Below are positions 14,094 to 22,115 of a stretch of 40,514 nucleotides of DNA, piece after piece. The stretch's first letter is position 1. Every line of letters starts with the position of its first letter. This DNA is from Candidatus Falkowbacteria bacterium RIFOXYA2_FULL_38_12 (GTDB taxonomy: Bacteria; Patescibacteriota; Patescibacteriia; XYB2-FULL-38-15), in the NCBI GenBank assembly GCA_001778095.1, contig MFGA01000008.1:26431-66944 (forward strand). Reading direction: 5' to 3'. A program made the position numbers and the translations under genes. A model generated the notes under the pieces. It did no database searches and was not told where the DNA came from. It worked only from the letters and a program-made list of their open reading frames with translations.

Positions 14094-14804
14094 ATGAAAA
14101 ATCAATCACAAAATCTTTTCAATTTTCCAAATAAAAAAACTGGTTATTCTATTTATAATGTTGAAGCTAAGAATAGAAGAAAGCAAAACACATTAGATGA
14201 TTTATATCCCAGATTACCAGCTAAAAAGTTCGACATAATTTATGCAGATCCGCCATGGGATTATAATGGAAAACTACAATTCGATAAAAGCAGTAAAGAT
14301 GCAGACAATATTGATTGGTCAAGAAAAATATTCATTAGTTCGGCATCATTTAAATATCCTACACTAAAAACAAACGAGTTAATGAAACTTCCTATTCAAG
14401 AAATCGCAAAGAACGATTGTCTTTTATTCATGTGGACAACCAATCCCCATTTAACTCAAGCGTTGGAACTGGGACAAGCGTGGGGTTTTGAATATAGAAC
14501 AGTTGCATTTATCTGGGATAAGATGAACCACAATCCTGGACAATATACTCTTTCTAATTGCGAATTATGTTTGGTGTTCAAGCATGGCAAGATACCAAGA
14601 CCGAGAGGCGCAAGAAATGTTCAACAACTAATAAAAGCTCCTAGGAAAAAACACAGTGAAAAGCCAATAGAGGTAATGCAAGCAATAGAAAAAATGTTTC
14701 CAAGTCAAGAACGAATTGAGTTATTTGCAAGAAGAAAAACAAAGGGCTGGTCAGTGTGGGGACTAGATGTTTTTAAGGAAAGTAACGAAGACCCTTTATG
14801 CTAA
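14094..14804 (+). CDS. DNA N6-adenine methyltransferase, MT-A70 family
   Basis: Protective methyltransferase of the restriction-modification unit. 236 residues. The catalytic motif is DPPW at residues 52-55 within FDIIYADPPWDYNG. Other family features are CLLFMWTTNPHL (about residues 113-124), GFEYRTVAFIWDK and the late segment KAPRKKHSEKPIEVMQ, the substrate/SAM-binding region of MT-A70 enzymes. It probably methylates adenine in the site cut by the neighbouring nuclease, which by homology would be CAATTG. It converges with the nuclease gene and their 3' ends overlap by 9 bases (14796-14804). It has its own promoter. Confidence 0.92.
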   Translation: MKNQSQNLFNFPNKKTGYSIYNVEAKNRRKQNTLDDLYPRLPAKKFDIIYADPPWDYNGKLQFDKSSKDADNIDWSRKIFISSASFKYPTLKTNELMKLPIQEIAKNDCLLFMWTTNPHLTQALELGQAWGFEYRTVAFIWDKMNHNPGQYTLSNCELCLVFKHGKIPRPRGARNVQQLIKAPRKKHSEKPIEVMQAIEKMFPSQERIELFARRKTKGWSVWGLDVFKESNEDPLC

Positions 14805-15392
14805 CAGATGTTTGAGTTTTTTATTAAAATGACTGATTAGAGATTTATCGTCTACTGAATCATGCCATAAAAAGAAATGGGCAGAGTACTCGCCATACCA
14901 GCAAGTAATTTCTCTCACACGTTTTGGATCGCGTGCAATATCACCTTGGAATACAACCCAAAATGGTAAAACATCGTCACCAAGTTTTCCGCTCTCTCTC
15001 AATATTTTTAGAAGTCCTGGTGTGAAGAATTTATTTGATCTCTCGTGTGCATTTCCTCTGCCAGCCTTACGAGGTTTTCTTTCTACCCACCCATCCTGTC
15101 TTTTGACTTCTACGTATAGTGTTTTTTTGGTTTTAATATTATCTATGGCAAAATCTGGGATTACTCCATGTGTCCATGTTTCATCGGGACTATAAATATC
15201 TGCTAACACTTTTTTATTTAGTTTTATTTTTGAGTAGATGTCTTTAAATTCTCTTGGCTTTGATCTTATTCTAAAGTCGGAACCTTCAAATTCTTGTAAC
15301 ATTATTTCGTAAAATTTCTTTTCTGCAATGCCAGCATTTCCCCCGCTGGTATCTTGCCAAATCTTTCTTTTTCTTAATTCATTTGTTCCCAT
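14796..15392 (-). CDS. Type II restriction endonuclease, MunI-like
   Basis: 198 residues with strong resemblance to MunI, the EcoRI-fold enzyme that cuts C^AATTG. The PD-(D/E)XK active site is D80, E95 and K97 (PDFAID, then VEVKRQDGW), with the same 15- and 2-residue spacing as I recall for MunI (D83, E98, K100). The segment GRGNAHERSNKFFTPGLL (residues 111-128), then FWVVFQGDIARDPKRVREIT, corresponds to the recognition and scaffold region. The reading frame is intact. It starts 4 bases after the controller gene stop, so the two form an operon. Recognition of CAATTG is inferred from similarity. That site does occur in this window (for example 12252-12257 and 28760-28765), so the host needs methylation. 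Confidence 0.9.
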   Translation of the reverse strand: MGTNELRKRKIWQDTSGGNAGIAEKKFYEIMLQEFEGSDFRIRSKPREFKDIYSKIKLNKKVLADIYSPDETWTHGVIPDFAIDNIKTKKTLYVEVKRQDGWVERKPRKAGRGNAHERSNKFFTPGLLKILRESGKLGDDVLPFWVVFQGDIARDPKRVREITCWYGEYSAHFFLWHDSVDDKSLISHFNKKLKHLLA

Positions 15393-15396
15393 ATAT

Positions 15397-15615
15397 TTAT
15401 TTTTCTAAAGTCATTATTTTTTCAAGTGAAATTCCAAGAGCTTTGGCAATTTTTTCAATATTTTCTAGCGTTATATTTTTTTCAGCTCTTTCAATCATGC
15501 CAATATAAGTGCGATGAACGCCGGCTTGTGATGCGAGTTTTTCTTGTGAGAGTCCCTGTTTGTGTCTTTCCTCTCGCACCTTTTCACCAAATTTTTCTAA
15601 TATTGTTTTGCTCAT
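15397..15615 (-). CDS. Controller (C) protein of the restriction-modification system
   Basis: 72 residues, an XRE/Cro-type helix-turn-helix protein, with LSQEKLASQAGVHRTYIGMI (about residues 19-38) forming the DNA-binding unit and a C-terminal dimerisation helix. Size and position (directly before the nuclease, 4 bases apart, same strand) are those of C proteins. These delay nuclease expression until host DNA is methylated, then activate and finally repress their own promoter. A matching symmetrical operator lies at 15631-15683, just upstream of its ATG. Confidence 0.92.
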   Translation of the reverse strand: MSKTILEKFGEKVREERHKQGLSQEKLASQAGVHRTYIGMIERAEKNITLENIEKIAKALGISLEKIMTLEK

Positions 15616-15630
15616 AAGCTTGAAACGATA

Positions 15631-15683
15631 GCTAACTATAGTATATGGCCTTGCTAATTTTAGTACTACATACTATAGTTAGC
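15631..15683 (-). promoter_or_regulatory. Controller-protein operator (two C-box-like sites) and promoter
   Basis: Two exact 14-base inverted arms (15631-15644 GCTAACTATAGTAT and 15670-15683) each carry the palindrome ACTATAGT, the core seen in C-boxes; their centres are 37 bases apart. On the minus strand, TATACT (15645-15640) is a good -10 box for the C-nuclease operon and overlaps the promoter-proximal site. The distal site lies upstream of the expected -35 region. This suggests activation from the distal site and repression from the proximal one. Confidence 0.75.
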
Positions 15684-15691
15684 ATAGATAA

Positions 15692-15710
15692 AACTCGCCT
15701 TTAGCGAGTT
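15692..15710 (-). terminator. Hairpin upstream of the C operator
   Basis: AACTCGC (15692-15698), loop of 5, GCGAGTT (15704-15710). On the minus strand it is followed by TTTTAT, a modest intrinsic-terminator shape that would shield the C promoter from antisense read-through. The remainder to 15875 is AT-rich with no gene. Confidence 0.5.
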
Positions 15711-15875
15711 AATATAATTTTAAATCTGTTCTCAGGGCGATAGCGGAGAATTCCCTCTAAAATAAATAAAAAGAAATTTGAAAATTTTTTAAAACAGCCG
15801 AGTGATAGTCCGAAAAAAAGCATACTTTATATATTTTTTTATGTATTTCTGTTTTTATACATCACGTAAAAAGGG

Positions 15876-15926
15876 TATAATATATAAACTTAAATTTGTT
15901 AAACCTTGTGGGGATTATAGTATAAT
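15876..15926 (+). promoter_or_regulatory. Candidate promoters of the helicase gene
   Basis: Two TATAAT boxes occur, at 15876-15881 and 15921-15926. The second has TTGTTA (15896-15901) upstream with a 19-base spacer and would give a leader of about 30 bases before the ATG at 15963. Neither has a good -35 box at 17 bases. Confidence 0.4.
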
Positions 15927-15962
15927 AAATGGGGTTTCACAATCGCATTTTTGGGTATTATT

Positions 15963-18872
15963 ATGGAAAATCTCTTAGAAAAACTGAATAAAGACCAAAA
16001 AGAAGCGGTAGTCCACGAAAATGGTCCGCTTTTGATTGTGGCGGGCGCGGGAACGGGTAAAACAACGGTTATCACCCAGAGAATAGCCTGGCTCATTTTG
16101 GAGAAAAAAATAAAACCGGATGAGATTTTAGCCCTCACTTTTACCGAAAAAGCGGCCGGGGAGATGGAAGAAAGGGTTGACCAGATTTTGCCTTATGGCT
16201 ACGTGGATCTTTGGATTTCCACTTTCCACGCCTTTTGCGAGAGAGTGTTGCAAGATCACGCCATTGAAATCGGCCTGCCCGGAGATTTTAAGCTTTTGAA
16301 TCAAACTGCCCAATGGCTTCTTGTTCGGCAAAACTTAGAGAGATTTGACCTGGACTATTATCGGCCGCTCGGTAATCCGACGAAGTTTATTCACACACTT
16401 TTGAAACATTTTAGTCGGGCGAAAGACGAAGAAATTTGGCCGGAAGATTATATTAATTATGTTGAAAATTTAGAATTAAATAAAGACAGTGTTTTTGCCG
16501 AAGAGCGCGACAGATTGAAAGAGGTCGCGAAGGCTTATGGCGTATATCAGCAGTTGCTTTTGGAAAATAATTTTTTAGATTTTGGCGATTTGATAAATTA
16601 TACCTTAAAACTTTTCAGAACCCGCCTTCAAGTTTTGGAAGAATACAGAAAAAAATTCAAATATATTTTAGTGGATGAATTTCAAGATACGAATTGGGCG
16701 CAATACGCCTTAATTAAAATGCTTTCCGCGCCTAATAATAATTTGACAGTCGTTGGCGATGATGACCAAAGTATCTATAAATTTCGCGGAGCGTCGGTCA
16801 GTAATATTTTGCAATTCAAAAATGATTTTCCCGAGGCGGATAGGATAGTTATCAGCGACAATTATCGCAGTAAACAAAAAATTCTTGATTACGCTTATAA
16901 ATTTATCAAACAGAATGATCCAAATCGCCTCGAAGCAAAATTAAATATTTCAAAAAAATTAGAGGCGAAAAGAGAGGGAGAGGGGATAATAGAACATTTT
17001 CATAGTGAAACTGCCGACCTCGAAGCGCAGACAGTTTCTCGTAAAATTTTAGAGCTAAAAAAAGACGATGAAACCTTGAAATGGAATGATTTTGCTATTT
17101 TAGTGAGAGCAAACAGCCAGGCTGAGCTTTTTATGCAAGCCTTTGACAGAGGCGGAATACCTTATCAATTTTTAGCTTCAGCCGGGCTTTATTCCAAACC
17201 GATTATTTTAGATGTTATTGCTCATTTAAAAATTTTAGACGATTACCACGAATCTTCCGCCGTTTACAGAATTTTAAATATGCCCCTAGTCCAATTGGAT
17301 TACGAGGATATCGTAAAGTTGAATTATTTTTCAAGACGGAAGAATTGGTCATTGTACGAAACTTTGAAAAACGCGCCGGTAGCGGGAGTTTCCCAAGAAA
17401 GTTTGAGAAAGATAAATAAAATTTTAGGATTTATTGAAAAGCATGCCGGCATTGCGAGAGAAAAAGGAGTTGGCAAAGCGGTCTATAGCTTTTTGGAAGA
17501 TTTTAATATTTTGAGAGATCTTAGTCATAAATCGGAAGCGGGGGATTTAAGGGCTGTTGAAAATATCGGATACATAAATCAATTTTTAAAAAAGATCGAA
17601 GATTTTGAAAGAACAAATCCGGACAAATCAGCAAAAAAATTTCTTGCGGAGCTGGATATGGCCGTGGAATCCGGAGAAGAGGGAGCGCTCTCTCCCGGCT
17701 TTGAAGAAGGACCGGAAACAGTTAAAATTTTGACAGTGCACGGAGCCAAGGGACTGGAATTCAAATACGTTTTTATTGTTAATTTGGTTGATTTGCGTTT
17801 TCCTTCAACCAACAGAAAAGACCCGATCGAACTTCCCAGAGAATTGATCAAAGAGACTGTCCCCGAAGGAGACATTCATCTTGAAGAAGAAAGACGTTTA
17901 TTTTACGTTGCCTTGACGCGTGGTCGTGATGGAGTATTTTTAACTTCCGCTTCGGATTACGGCGGGCAAAGAAAGAAAAAAATATCCAGATTTTTGATAG
18001 AATTGGGTTTTGTCGCACCGACAGAGTCTCCCAAAAAAAGAGAAGATTATATTGAGAAAAAAGAAAGCGAAAAAACCGGGAAATTTAATTTTAAACTACC
18101 AAGTAAATTTAGTTTCACTCAACTCAAAGCTTTTAAAACTTGTCCTTTGCAATATAAATTTGCTCACATTTTGGCAATACCGGTGAGGGGAAAGTTTGTT
18201 TTTAGTTTTGGAAAAACAATGCACGGCACGCTTCAGAAATTTTTTGAGCAAATGTCCAAAAGAGAAACGCATTGCCAAAAAAAATTATTCGGCGAAGATC
18301 TTGCCCCTTCTTCGGCGTCCTTATCAGCAGATGACCTCCTTAAAATTTATGAAGAAACATGGATTAATGATTGGTACGACAATAAAGCGCACGAAGAAGA
18401 ATATAAAAAACAAGGAAGGCAAAGTTTGCGGGAATTTTATAAAGTTAATCAAGACAATTGGCCAAAGGTTAAATATTTGGAACTAGGTTTTAATTTAAAA
18501 ATAGGGGACTATACTGTAAGAGGGGCGATTGATAGAATTGATGAAAATGCGGACGGAAGCGTTGAATTGGTGGACTATAAAACAGGCAGTTTTCCGCAGG
18601 ATGAAAAATGTTTAGATAGGGATCAGCTTTTAATTTATCAATTGGCCGCGAGCGAAATTTTTAATGAAAAAGTTACTAAGCTAAGTTATTATTATCTAAG
18701 CGAAAATAAAACTTTATCTTTTTTGGGTACGCCGGAAGATTTGTTAAAAACAAAAGAAAAAATCATAGCAACAATAGAAGAAATAAAGCAAAGCAGTTTT
18801 TTGCCGAAGCCGAGCTTGTTCACCTGTAAAAATTGCGACTTCAAAGATATTTGCGAACATAGAATTTTATAA
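15963..18872 (+). CDS. UvrD/PcrA-type helicase fused to a RecB-family Fe-S nuclease
   Basis: A superfamily 1A 3'-5' DNA helicase with a C-terminal nuclease, probably for recombination repair of double-strand ends. Helicase motifs: AGAGTGKTT (Walker A), VDEFQDTNW (Walker B), VVGDDDQSIYKFRGA, TVHGAKGLEFKYVFIV and LFYVALTRGRD. The last 270 or so residues hold a PD-(D/E)XK nuclease (D857, D871 and K873 in AIDRID and LVDYKTG) framed by four cysteines (C727 and C955-x2-C958-x5-C964), the iron-sulfur staple of AddB/Cas4-type nucleases. The frame is open from a TTG at 15951, but the ATG at 15963 (MENLLEKLNKDQ) is the likely start, giving 969 residues. It may replace RecBCD/AddAB as a single chain. 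The DciA-like gene follows 2 bases later. Confidence 0.94.
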   Translation: MENLLEKLNKDQKEAVVHENGPLLIVAGAGTGKTTVITQRIAWLILEKKIKPDEILALTFTEKAAGEMEERVDQILPYGYVDLWISTFHAFCERVLQDHAIEIGLPGDFKLLNQTAQWLLVRQNLERFDLDYYRPLGNPTKFIHTLLKHFSRAKDEEIWPEDYINYVENLELNKDSVFAEERDRLKEVAKAYGVYQQLLLENNFLDFGDLINYTLKLFRTRLQVLEEYRKKFKYILVDEFQDTNWAQYALIKMLSAPNNNLTVVGDDDQSIYKFRGASVSNILQFKNDFPEADRIVISDNYRSKQKILDYAYKFIKQNDPNRLEAKLNISKKLEAKREGEGIIEHFHSETADLEAQTVSRKILELKKDDETLKWNDFAILVRANSQAELFMQAFDRGGIPYQFLASAGLYSKPIILDVIAHLKILDDYHESSAVYRILNMPLVQLDYEDIVKLNYFSRRKNWSLYETLKNAPVAGVSQESLRKINKILGFIEKHAGIAREKGVGKAVYSFLEDFNILRDLSHKSEAGDLRAVENIGYINQFLKKIEDFERTNPDKSAKKFLAELDMAVESGEEGALSPGFEEGPETVKILTVHGAKGLEFKYVFIVNLVDLRFPSTNRKDPIELPRELIKETVPEGDIHLEEERRLFYVALTRGRDGVFLTSASDYGGQRKKKISRFLIELGFVAPTESPKKREDYIEKKESEKTGKFNFKLPSKFSFTQLKAFKTCPLQYKFAHILAIPVRGKFVFSFGKTMHGTLQKFFEQMSKRETHCQKKLFGEDLAPSSASLSADDLLKIYEETWINDWYDNKAHEEEYKKQGRQSLREFYKVNQDNWPKVKYLELGFNLKIGDYTVRGAIDRIDENADGSVELVDYKTGSFPQDEKCLDRDQLLIYQLAASEIFNEKVTKLSYYYLSENKTLSFLGTPEDLLKTKEKIIATIEEIKQSSFLPKPSLFTCKNCDFKDICEHRIL

Positions 18873-18874
18873 TT

Positions 18875-19168
18875 ATGTTTACACCGATTAAAAATATTTT
18901 AATTTCCAATGTAAAAAGCTCTGGTTTCAGTCGTCAGGTTGATGCCGCTCAAGCTATAGAATTTTTTGATAAAGTAATTGTGGAAATTTTTGGCAGTAAT
19001 GTAAGGGAAAAGGCAAAAGCCTTGTATTTCAAGAATCAATCTCTGACCATTGCTTGTCTAAGCTCTGTATTTATCCAAGAAATGTACTTAAGAAGAAGCA
19101 AAATTATCAGAGAAATAAATAAAAAATTGGGCGGAGAAGTTGTAAAATCGTTAAAATTCAGAATCTAG
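18875..19168 (+). CDS. DciA-like (DUF721) helicase-loader family protein
   Basis: 97 residues. The segment VREKAKALYFKNQSLTIACLSSVFIQEMYLRRSKIIREINKKLGGEVVKSLKFRI matches the DUF721 pattern: a KH-like fold with YFKNxxLxI then an EL(Y)LRR helix and a short terminal strand. DciA proteins recruit the replicative helicase DnaB in bacteria that lack DnaC or DnaI. The copy is minimal, with little beyond the domain. It starts 2 bases after the helicase stop, so it is cotranscribed with a DNA-repair gene. Confidence 0.75.
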   Translation: MFTPIKNILISNVKSSGFSRQVDAAQAIEFFDKVIVEIFGSNVREKAKALYFKNQSLTIACLSSVFIQEMYLRRSKIIREINKKLGGEVVKSLKFRI

Positions 19169-19224
19169 CTAAGTTTGCCAAATTGGCGTGGTTTGTTATA
19201 CTTTCAGAGTAAAAACAGGAGGAT

Positions 19225-19605
19225 ATGACTTTAAAACAATATCTATTTTTAATGAGTTTCGGAGCGATCTTGTGCTGGGTTCTTTGGTTTTTGGTTCTCT
19301 TTTTTGTTGATCCGGGCGAGGCGGGCATTTTTGATTTTATTTTTTTCTATCTAAGTCTGTTCTTAGCCTCTGTGGGGTCTCTTTCCGTTTTAGGTTTAGC
19401 TCTTAGAATGAAGTTTAGCAAAGATGAAGTTGTTTTTAGGGCAGTAACGATTTCTTTTCGCCAGGCGGCAATGCTCAGTTTTTTAGTCATAGGCAGTTTG
19501 CTTTTACAGAGTAAAAATCTTCTAAATTGGTGGAACATAATCTTTCTAGTTTTAGCGGTTGTTATTTTTGAGTTTTTCTTTATAACTTACGGGAGGGGGA
19601 GATAA
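19225..19605 (+). CDS. Small integral membrane protein
   Basis: 126 residues with about four hydrophobic segments (near 5-27, 37-60, 76-93 and 101-120) joined by short loops. The central loop RMKFSKDEVVFRAVTISFRQA is basic and probably cytoplasmic. Proteins of this kind are frequent in Patescibacteria next to mreB or DNA-repair genes, but the function is unknown. It has one of the clearest ribosome-binding sites of the window, AGGAGG 4 bases before the ATG. Confidence 0.75.
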   Translation: MTLKQYLFLMSFGAILCWVLWFLVLFFVDPGEAGIFDFIFFYLSLFLASVGSLSVLGLALRMKFSKDEVVFRAVTISFRQAAMLSFLVIGSLLLQSKNLLNWWNIIFLVLAVVIFEFFFITYGRGR

Positions 19606-19630
19606 TTGAGAATCAAAAATCATAAGCTTT

Positions 19631-19667
19631 TACATTTGGCATTTTGATTTTGTAATTTAGAATTTCA
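19631..19667 (+). repeat. Degenerate T-rich repeat, copy 1
   Basis: The short gap between the membrane protein and mreB reads ACATTTGGCATTTTGATTTT followed by GTAATTTAG. A related string (ACATTTGAATTTTGGTCATT then GTAATTTAT) lies at about 35030-35057. The two look like decayed copies of one intergenic repeat. Confidence 0.4.
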
Positions 19668-19675
19668 ACATTTTT

Positions 19676-20722
19676 ATGTTTAATAAAATATTCGGTAAAT
19701 TTTCAAAAGATATCGGGATTGATTTGGGAACAGCCAATACCAAGGTTTTTGTAAAGGATAAAGGGATTGTCATTAATGAACCTTCGGTAGTCTCGCTAAA
19801 CACAAAAACCGGGCAGATAATAGCCATAGGCGAAGACGCGAAAAAAATGCTGGGCAAGCTTCCGCCCCATATTCTCGCTTCCAAACCGATTGTTAATGGG
19901 ATTATCTCCGACTTTGAGGTTGCCGAGAAAATGTTGAAATATTTTATTGATAAAATCCATCAAGACAGCTTTACCCTTCTCCCTCGTCCGCGCATAATTA
20001 TTGGAATACCGCTTGATATTACTGAAGTTGAAAGAAAGGCAGTTGAAGACGCGAGTCTTTCCGCGGGAGCCAGAGAAGTCTTTTTGATTGAAAAAATAAT
20101 GGCTTCGGCAATCGGAGCGCGACTTCCCATTGCTGATCCGGTGGGTAATATTATCGTAGATATCGGTGAGGGAACGACGGAAATAGCGGTGATCGCTCTC
20201 TCGGGAGTTGTGACCTGGAGAACGCTTCGTGTTGCCGGCGAGGAAATGAGTAAAAATATTATTCAATATGCCAGAGAAGTATTTAATCTTTTGGTTGGCG
20301 ATAAAATGGCTGAAGAGGTGAAAATAAGAGTAGGATCGGCTGTTGAACAAAAAGAGCCGTTGTCCATAGATATGAGGGGTCGCGACTTGATAACCGGCTT
20401 GCCCAGATCCGTGACCATAAACGACGTTCAAATTCGTGAAGCTTTGAGTCGTTCAGTTAAGCAAATCATTGACGGGATTAAATCCACACTGGAGGTTACC
20501 CCGCCGGAACTTTTAGCGGATATTTTTGAAAGGGGAATGATTTTAACCGGTGGCGGGGCAATGTTGCGAGGGATTGATCAAATAATTTCCAGGGCTACCG
20601 AGATTCCGGTCAGAATCGCTGACGATCCCATGACTTGCGTGGTCAGAGGAACCGGATTGCTTTTAGAAGACATGCAGTTGCTTAAAGAAATTGCCATTCC
20701 TTCCACTCAAGAAGAAAAATAA
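19676..20722 (+). CDS. mreB: Rod shape-determining protein MreB
   Basis: A bacterial actin that directs lateral wall synthesis under the membrane. 348 residues, normal length. The ATP-binding signatures are all visible: phosphate-1 DIGIDLGTANTKVFV (about residues 13-27), phosphate-2 NIIVDIGEGTTEIAVIAL (about 158-175) and the adenosine motif GMILTGGGAMLRGID (about 285-299). First gene of mreB-mreC-mreD-mrdA. Rod shape is thus implied for the cell. A perfect hairpin separates it from mreC. Confidence 0.97.
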   Translation: MFNKIFGKFSKDIGIDLGTANTKVFVKDKGIVINEPSVVSLNTKTGQIIAIGEDAKKMLGKLPPHILASKPIVNGIISDFEVAEKMLKYFIDKIHQDSFTLLPRPRIIIGIPLDITEVERKAVEDASLSAGAREVFLIEKIMASAIGARLPIADPVGNIIVDIGEGTTEIAVIALSGVVTWRTLRVAGEEMSKNIIQYAREVFNLLVGDKMAEEVKIRVGSAVEQKEPLSIDMRGRDLITGLPRSVTINDVQIREALSRSVKQIIDGIKSTLEVTPPELLADIFERGMILTGGGAMLRGIDQIISRATEIPVRIADDPMTCVVRGTGLLLEDMQLLKEIAIPSTQEEK

Positions 20723-20730
20723 TAAAAATT

Positions 20731-20755
20731 GTAAAAGCAAACCAATTGCTTTTAC
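20731..20755 (+). terminator. Perfect hairpin between mreB and mreC
   Basis: GTAAAAGCAA (20731-20740), loop ACCAA, TTGCTTTTAC (20746-20755): 10 perfect pairs, 8 bases after the mreB stop. No T run follows, so it is more likely an RNA stability or processing element than a full terminator. The loop and right arm contain a CAATTG site. Confidence 0.5.
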
Positions 20756-20766
20756 TTTGGTATAAT

Positions 20767-21564
20767 ATGCAGTCTCGTATTTTTAATAAGCTCGGTCTTG
20801 TTTTAATTTTTCTTTTGTTAATACTCGTAATTTTGCGATATAGCGGAGTGTTGTCCCCCATAGAGGGTTTATTTTTGAAAGCGTTAAATCCAATAGGCAC
20901 TTCCATTTATGGTTTGGAGCAAAAAATAAAAGGAATTTGGGCAAAAGAAATTTCAAGAGAAGACTATGAAAAAATAAAAGAAGAAAATAACAGATTGATT
21001 GTTGAAAATATAAAATTAAATATTTTGAAAGAAGAAAATGAGGAATTAAGGGGGATATTAAATTTTACCAAGCCCGATCAATACAAATTTTTAACGGCGG
21101 AAATACTTGGGCGAGACCCGATTTTTTTAAATTATTTTATTCTCAATAAAGGGTCGGATGACGGTATAAAAGACGGCTTTCCAATCGTTTCTCCCAATGG
21201 TGTATTGGTCGGAAAGATAATCAAAACGGAGAAGAAAATTTCCACAATGATTGTCCCTACTGATACGAATTTTGAAACAGCCGTTTCGGTCTTTGGTCAA
21301 TCTGATAACCATACGTCGGGTTTAGTCAGAGGGGAAAGAGGGCTCGGTATAAAAATGGAATTTATCAGACAGGGGGAAAATATCAATAAAGACGATCTTG
21401 TGGCAACTTCCGGGCTTGAATTCAATATGCCGAAAGGATTGGTTGTGGGCAGAATTGTTGAGGTGGAAAAAGAAGATAAGGTTATTTTTGGGACGGCAAC
21501 CGTAAGTCCTCTTGTGTCCTACGAAAACTTAAGCATGGTTATGGTGATATTACCTCAATTCTAA
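20767..21564 (+). CDS. mreC: Rod shape-determining protein MreC
   Basis: Membrane-anchored scaffold that links MreB and MreD to PBP2 outside the membrane. About 265 residues: cytoplasmic start MQSRIFNK, one transmembrane helix (LGLVLIFLLLILVILRYSGV), a coiled coil (about residues 55-95, EDYEKIKEENNRLIVENI) and the beta-barrel C-terminal domain (AEILGRDPIFLNYFILNKGS to VSYENLSMVMVILP). I chose ATG 20767. The frame is open to a TTG at 20746, but that codon is in the preceding hairpin. TATAAT stands immediately before the ATG, and there is no ribosome-binding site. Confidence 0.93.
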   Translation: MQSRIFNKLGLVLIFLLLILVILRYSGVLSPIEGLFLKALNPIGTSIYGLEQKIKGIWAKEISREDYEKIKEENNRLIVENIKLNILKEENEELRGILNFTKPDQYKFLTAEILGRDPIFLNYFILNKGSDDGIKDGFPIVSPNGVLVGKIIKTEKKISTMIVPTDTNFETAVSVFGQSDNHTSGLVRGERGLGIKMEFIRQGENINKDDLVATSGLEFNMPKGLVVGRIVEVEKEDKVIFGTATVSPLVSYENLSMVMVILPQF

Positions 21565-21570
21565 TAAATT

Positions 21571-22113
21571 ATGTTTTCTTGGAAAAAATTTTTAAAGATT
21601 TTAGGAACTATTTTTTTGATTGCTTTTTTAGCATTTTTTGAAATCAGTTTTATTTCGCTCTTGCCCGCGCCCTTTAACCATTTCAGTTTATTTTTACCGG
21701 TCATTTTTTTTATATCTATTGTTGTTAGCTATCGCCAGGCTCTTTGGCTTGGTTTTCTGGAAGGAATAATTTTAAATATTTTTTCCGTTTTTCCTTTTGG
21801 TTCAATCTCTTTGTCAATAATCATTTCCCTTGTAGTGGTAAATTTTCTTTTAAATAATTTTTTTACCAATAAATCGCTGTATTCCCTCATTATTTTGGGA
21901 ATTCTGGGAAATTTGATTTATTTATTTAATTTAATTCTCATCAAGTTCATATTTTTCCTTTTTGGAATTGGCGGAAATGATGTCAGCGAAGCCCTCTCGC
22001 CGTTTGTTCTATCCGAAAGTCTTTGGCAAAATGCCTTTAATATTTTGATGTTGATTTTATTTTTTTATATTTTTAATTTTTGGGGGAAGAAAATAAAAGC
22101 ATTATTTCTTTAA
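21571..22113 (+). CDS. mreD: Rod shape-determining protein MreD
   Basis: An integral membrane protein of 180 residues with five to six hydrophobic helices and very few charges after the N-terminus (MFSWKKFLKILG). Sequence conservation in MreD is low. The call rests on size, topology, the fragment YRQALWLGFLEGIILNIFSVFPFGSISL (MreD-like core) and its position between mreC and PBP2. It starts 6 bases after mreC and ends 2 bases before the mrdA start. Confidence 0.85.
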   Translation: MFSWKKFLKILGTIFLIAFLAFFEISFISLLPAPFNHFSLFLPVIFFISIVVSYRQALWLGFLEGIILNIFSVFPFGSISLSIIISLVVVNFLLNNFFTNKSLYSLIILGILGNLIYLFNLILIKFIFFLFGIGGNDVSEALSPFVLSESLWQNAFNILMLILFFYIFNFWGKKIKALFL

Positions 22114-22115
22114 AA

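Noticed and set aside
19796-20431. Long antisense frame of 211 codons opposite mreB
   Set aside because: It is a shadow of a clear mreB gene, with a Ser/Arg/His-rich, non-homologous translation.
22080-22115. Upstream TTG start for PBP2 inside mreD
   Set aside because: It would overlap mreD by 34 bases, and the ATG at 22116 directly after the mreD stop gives a normal basic N-terminus.
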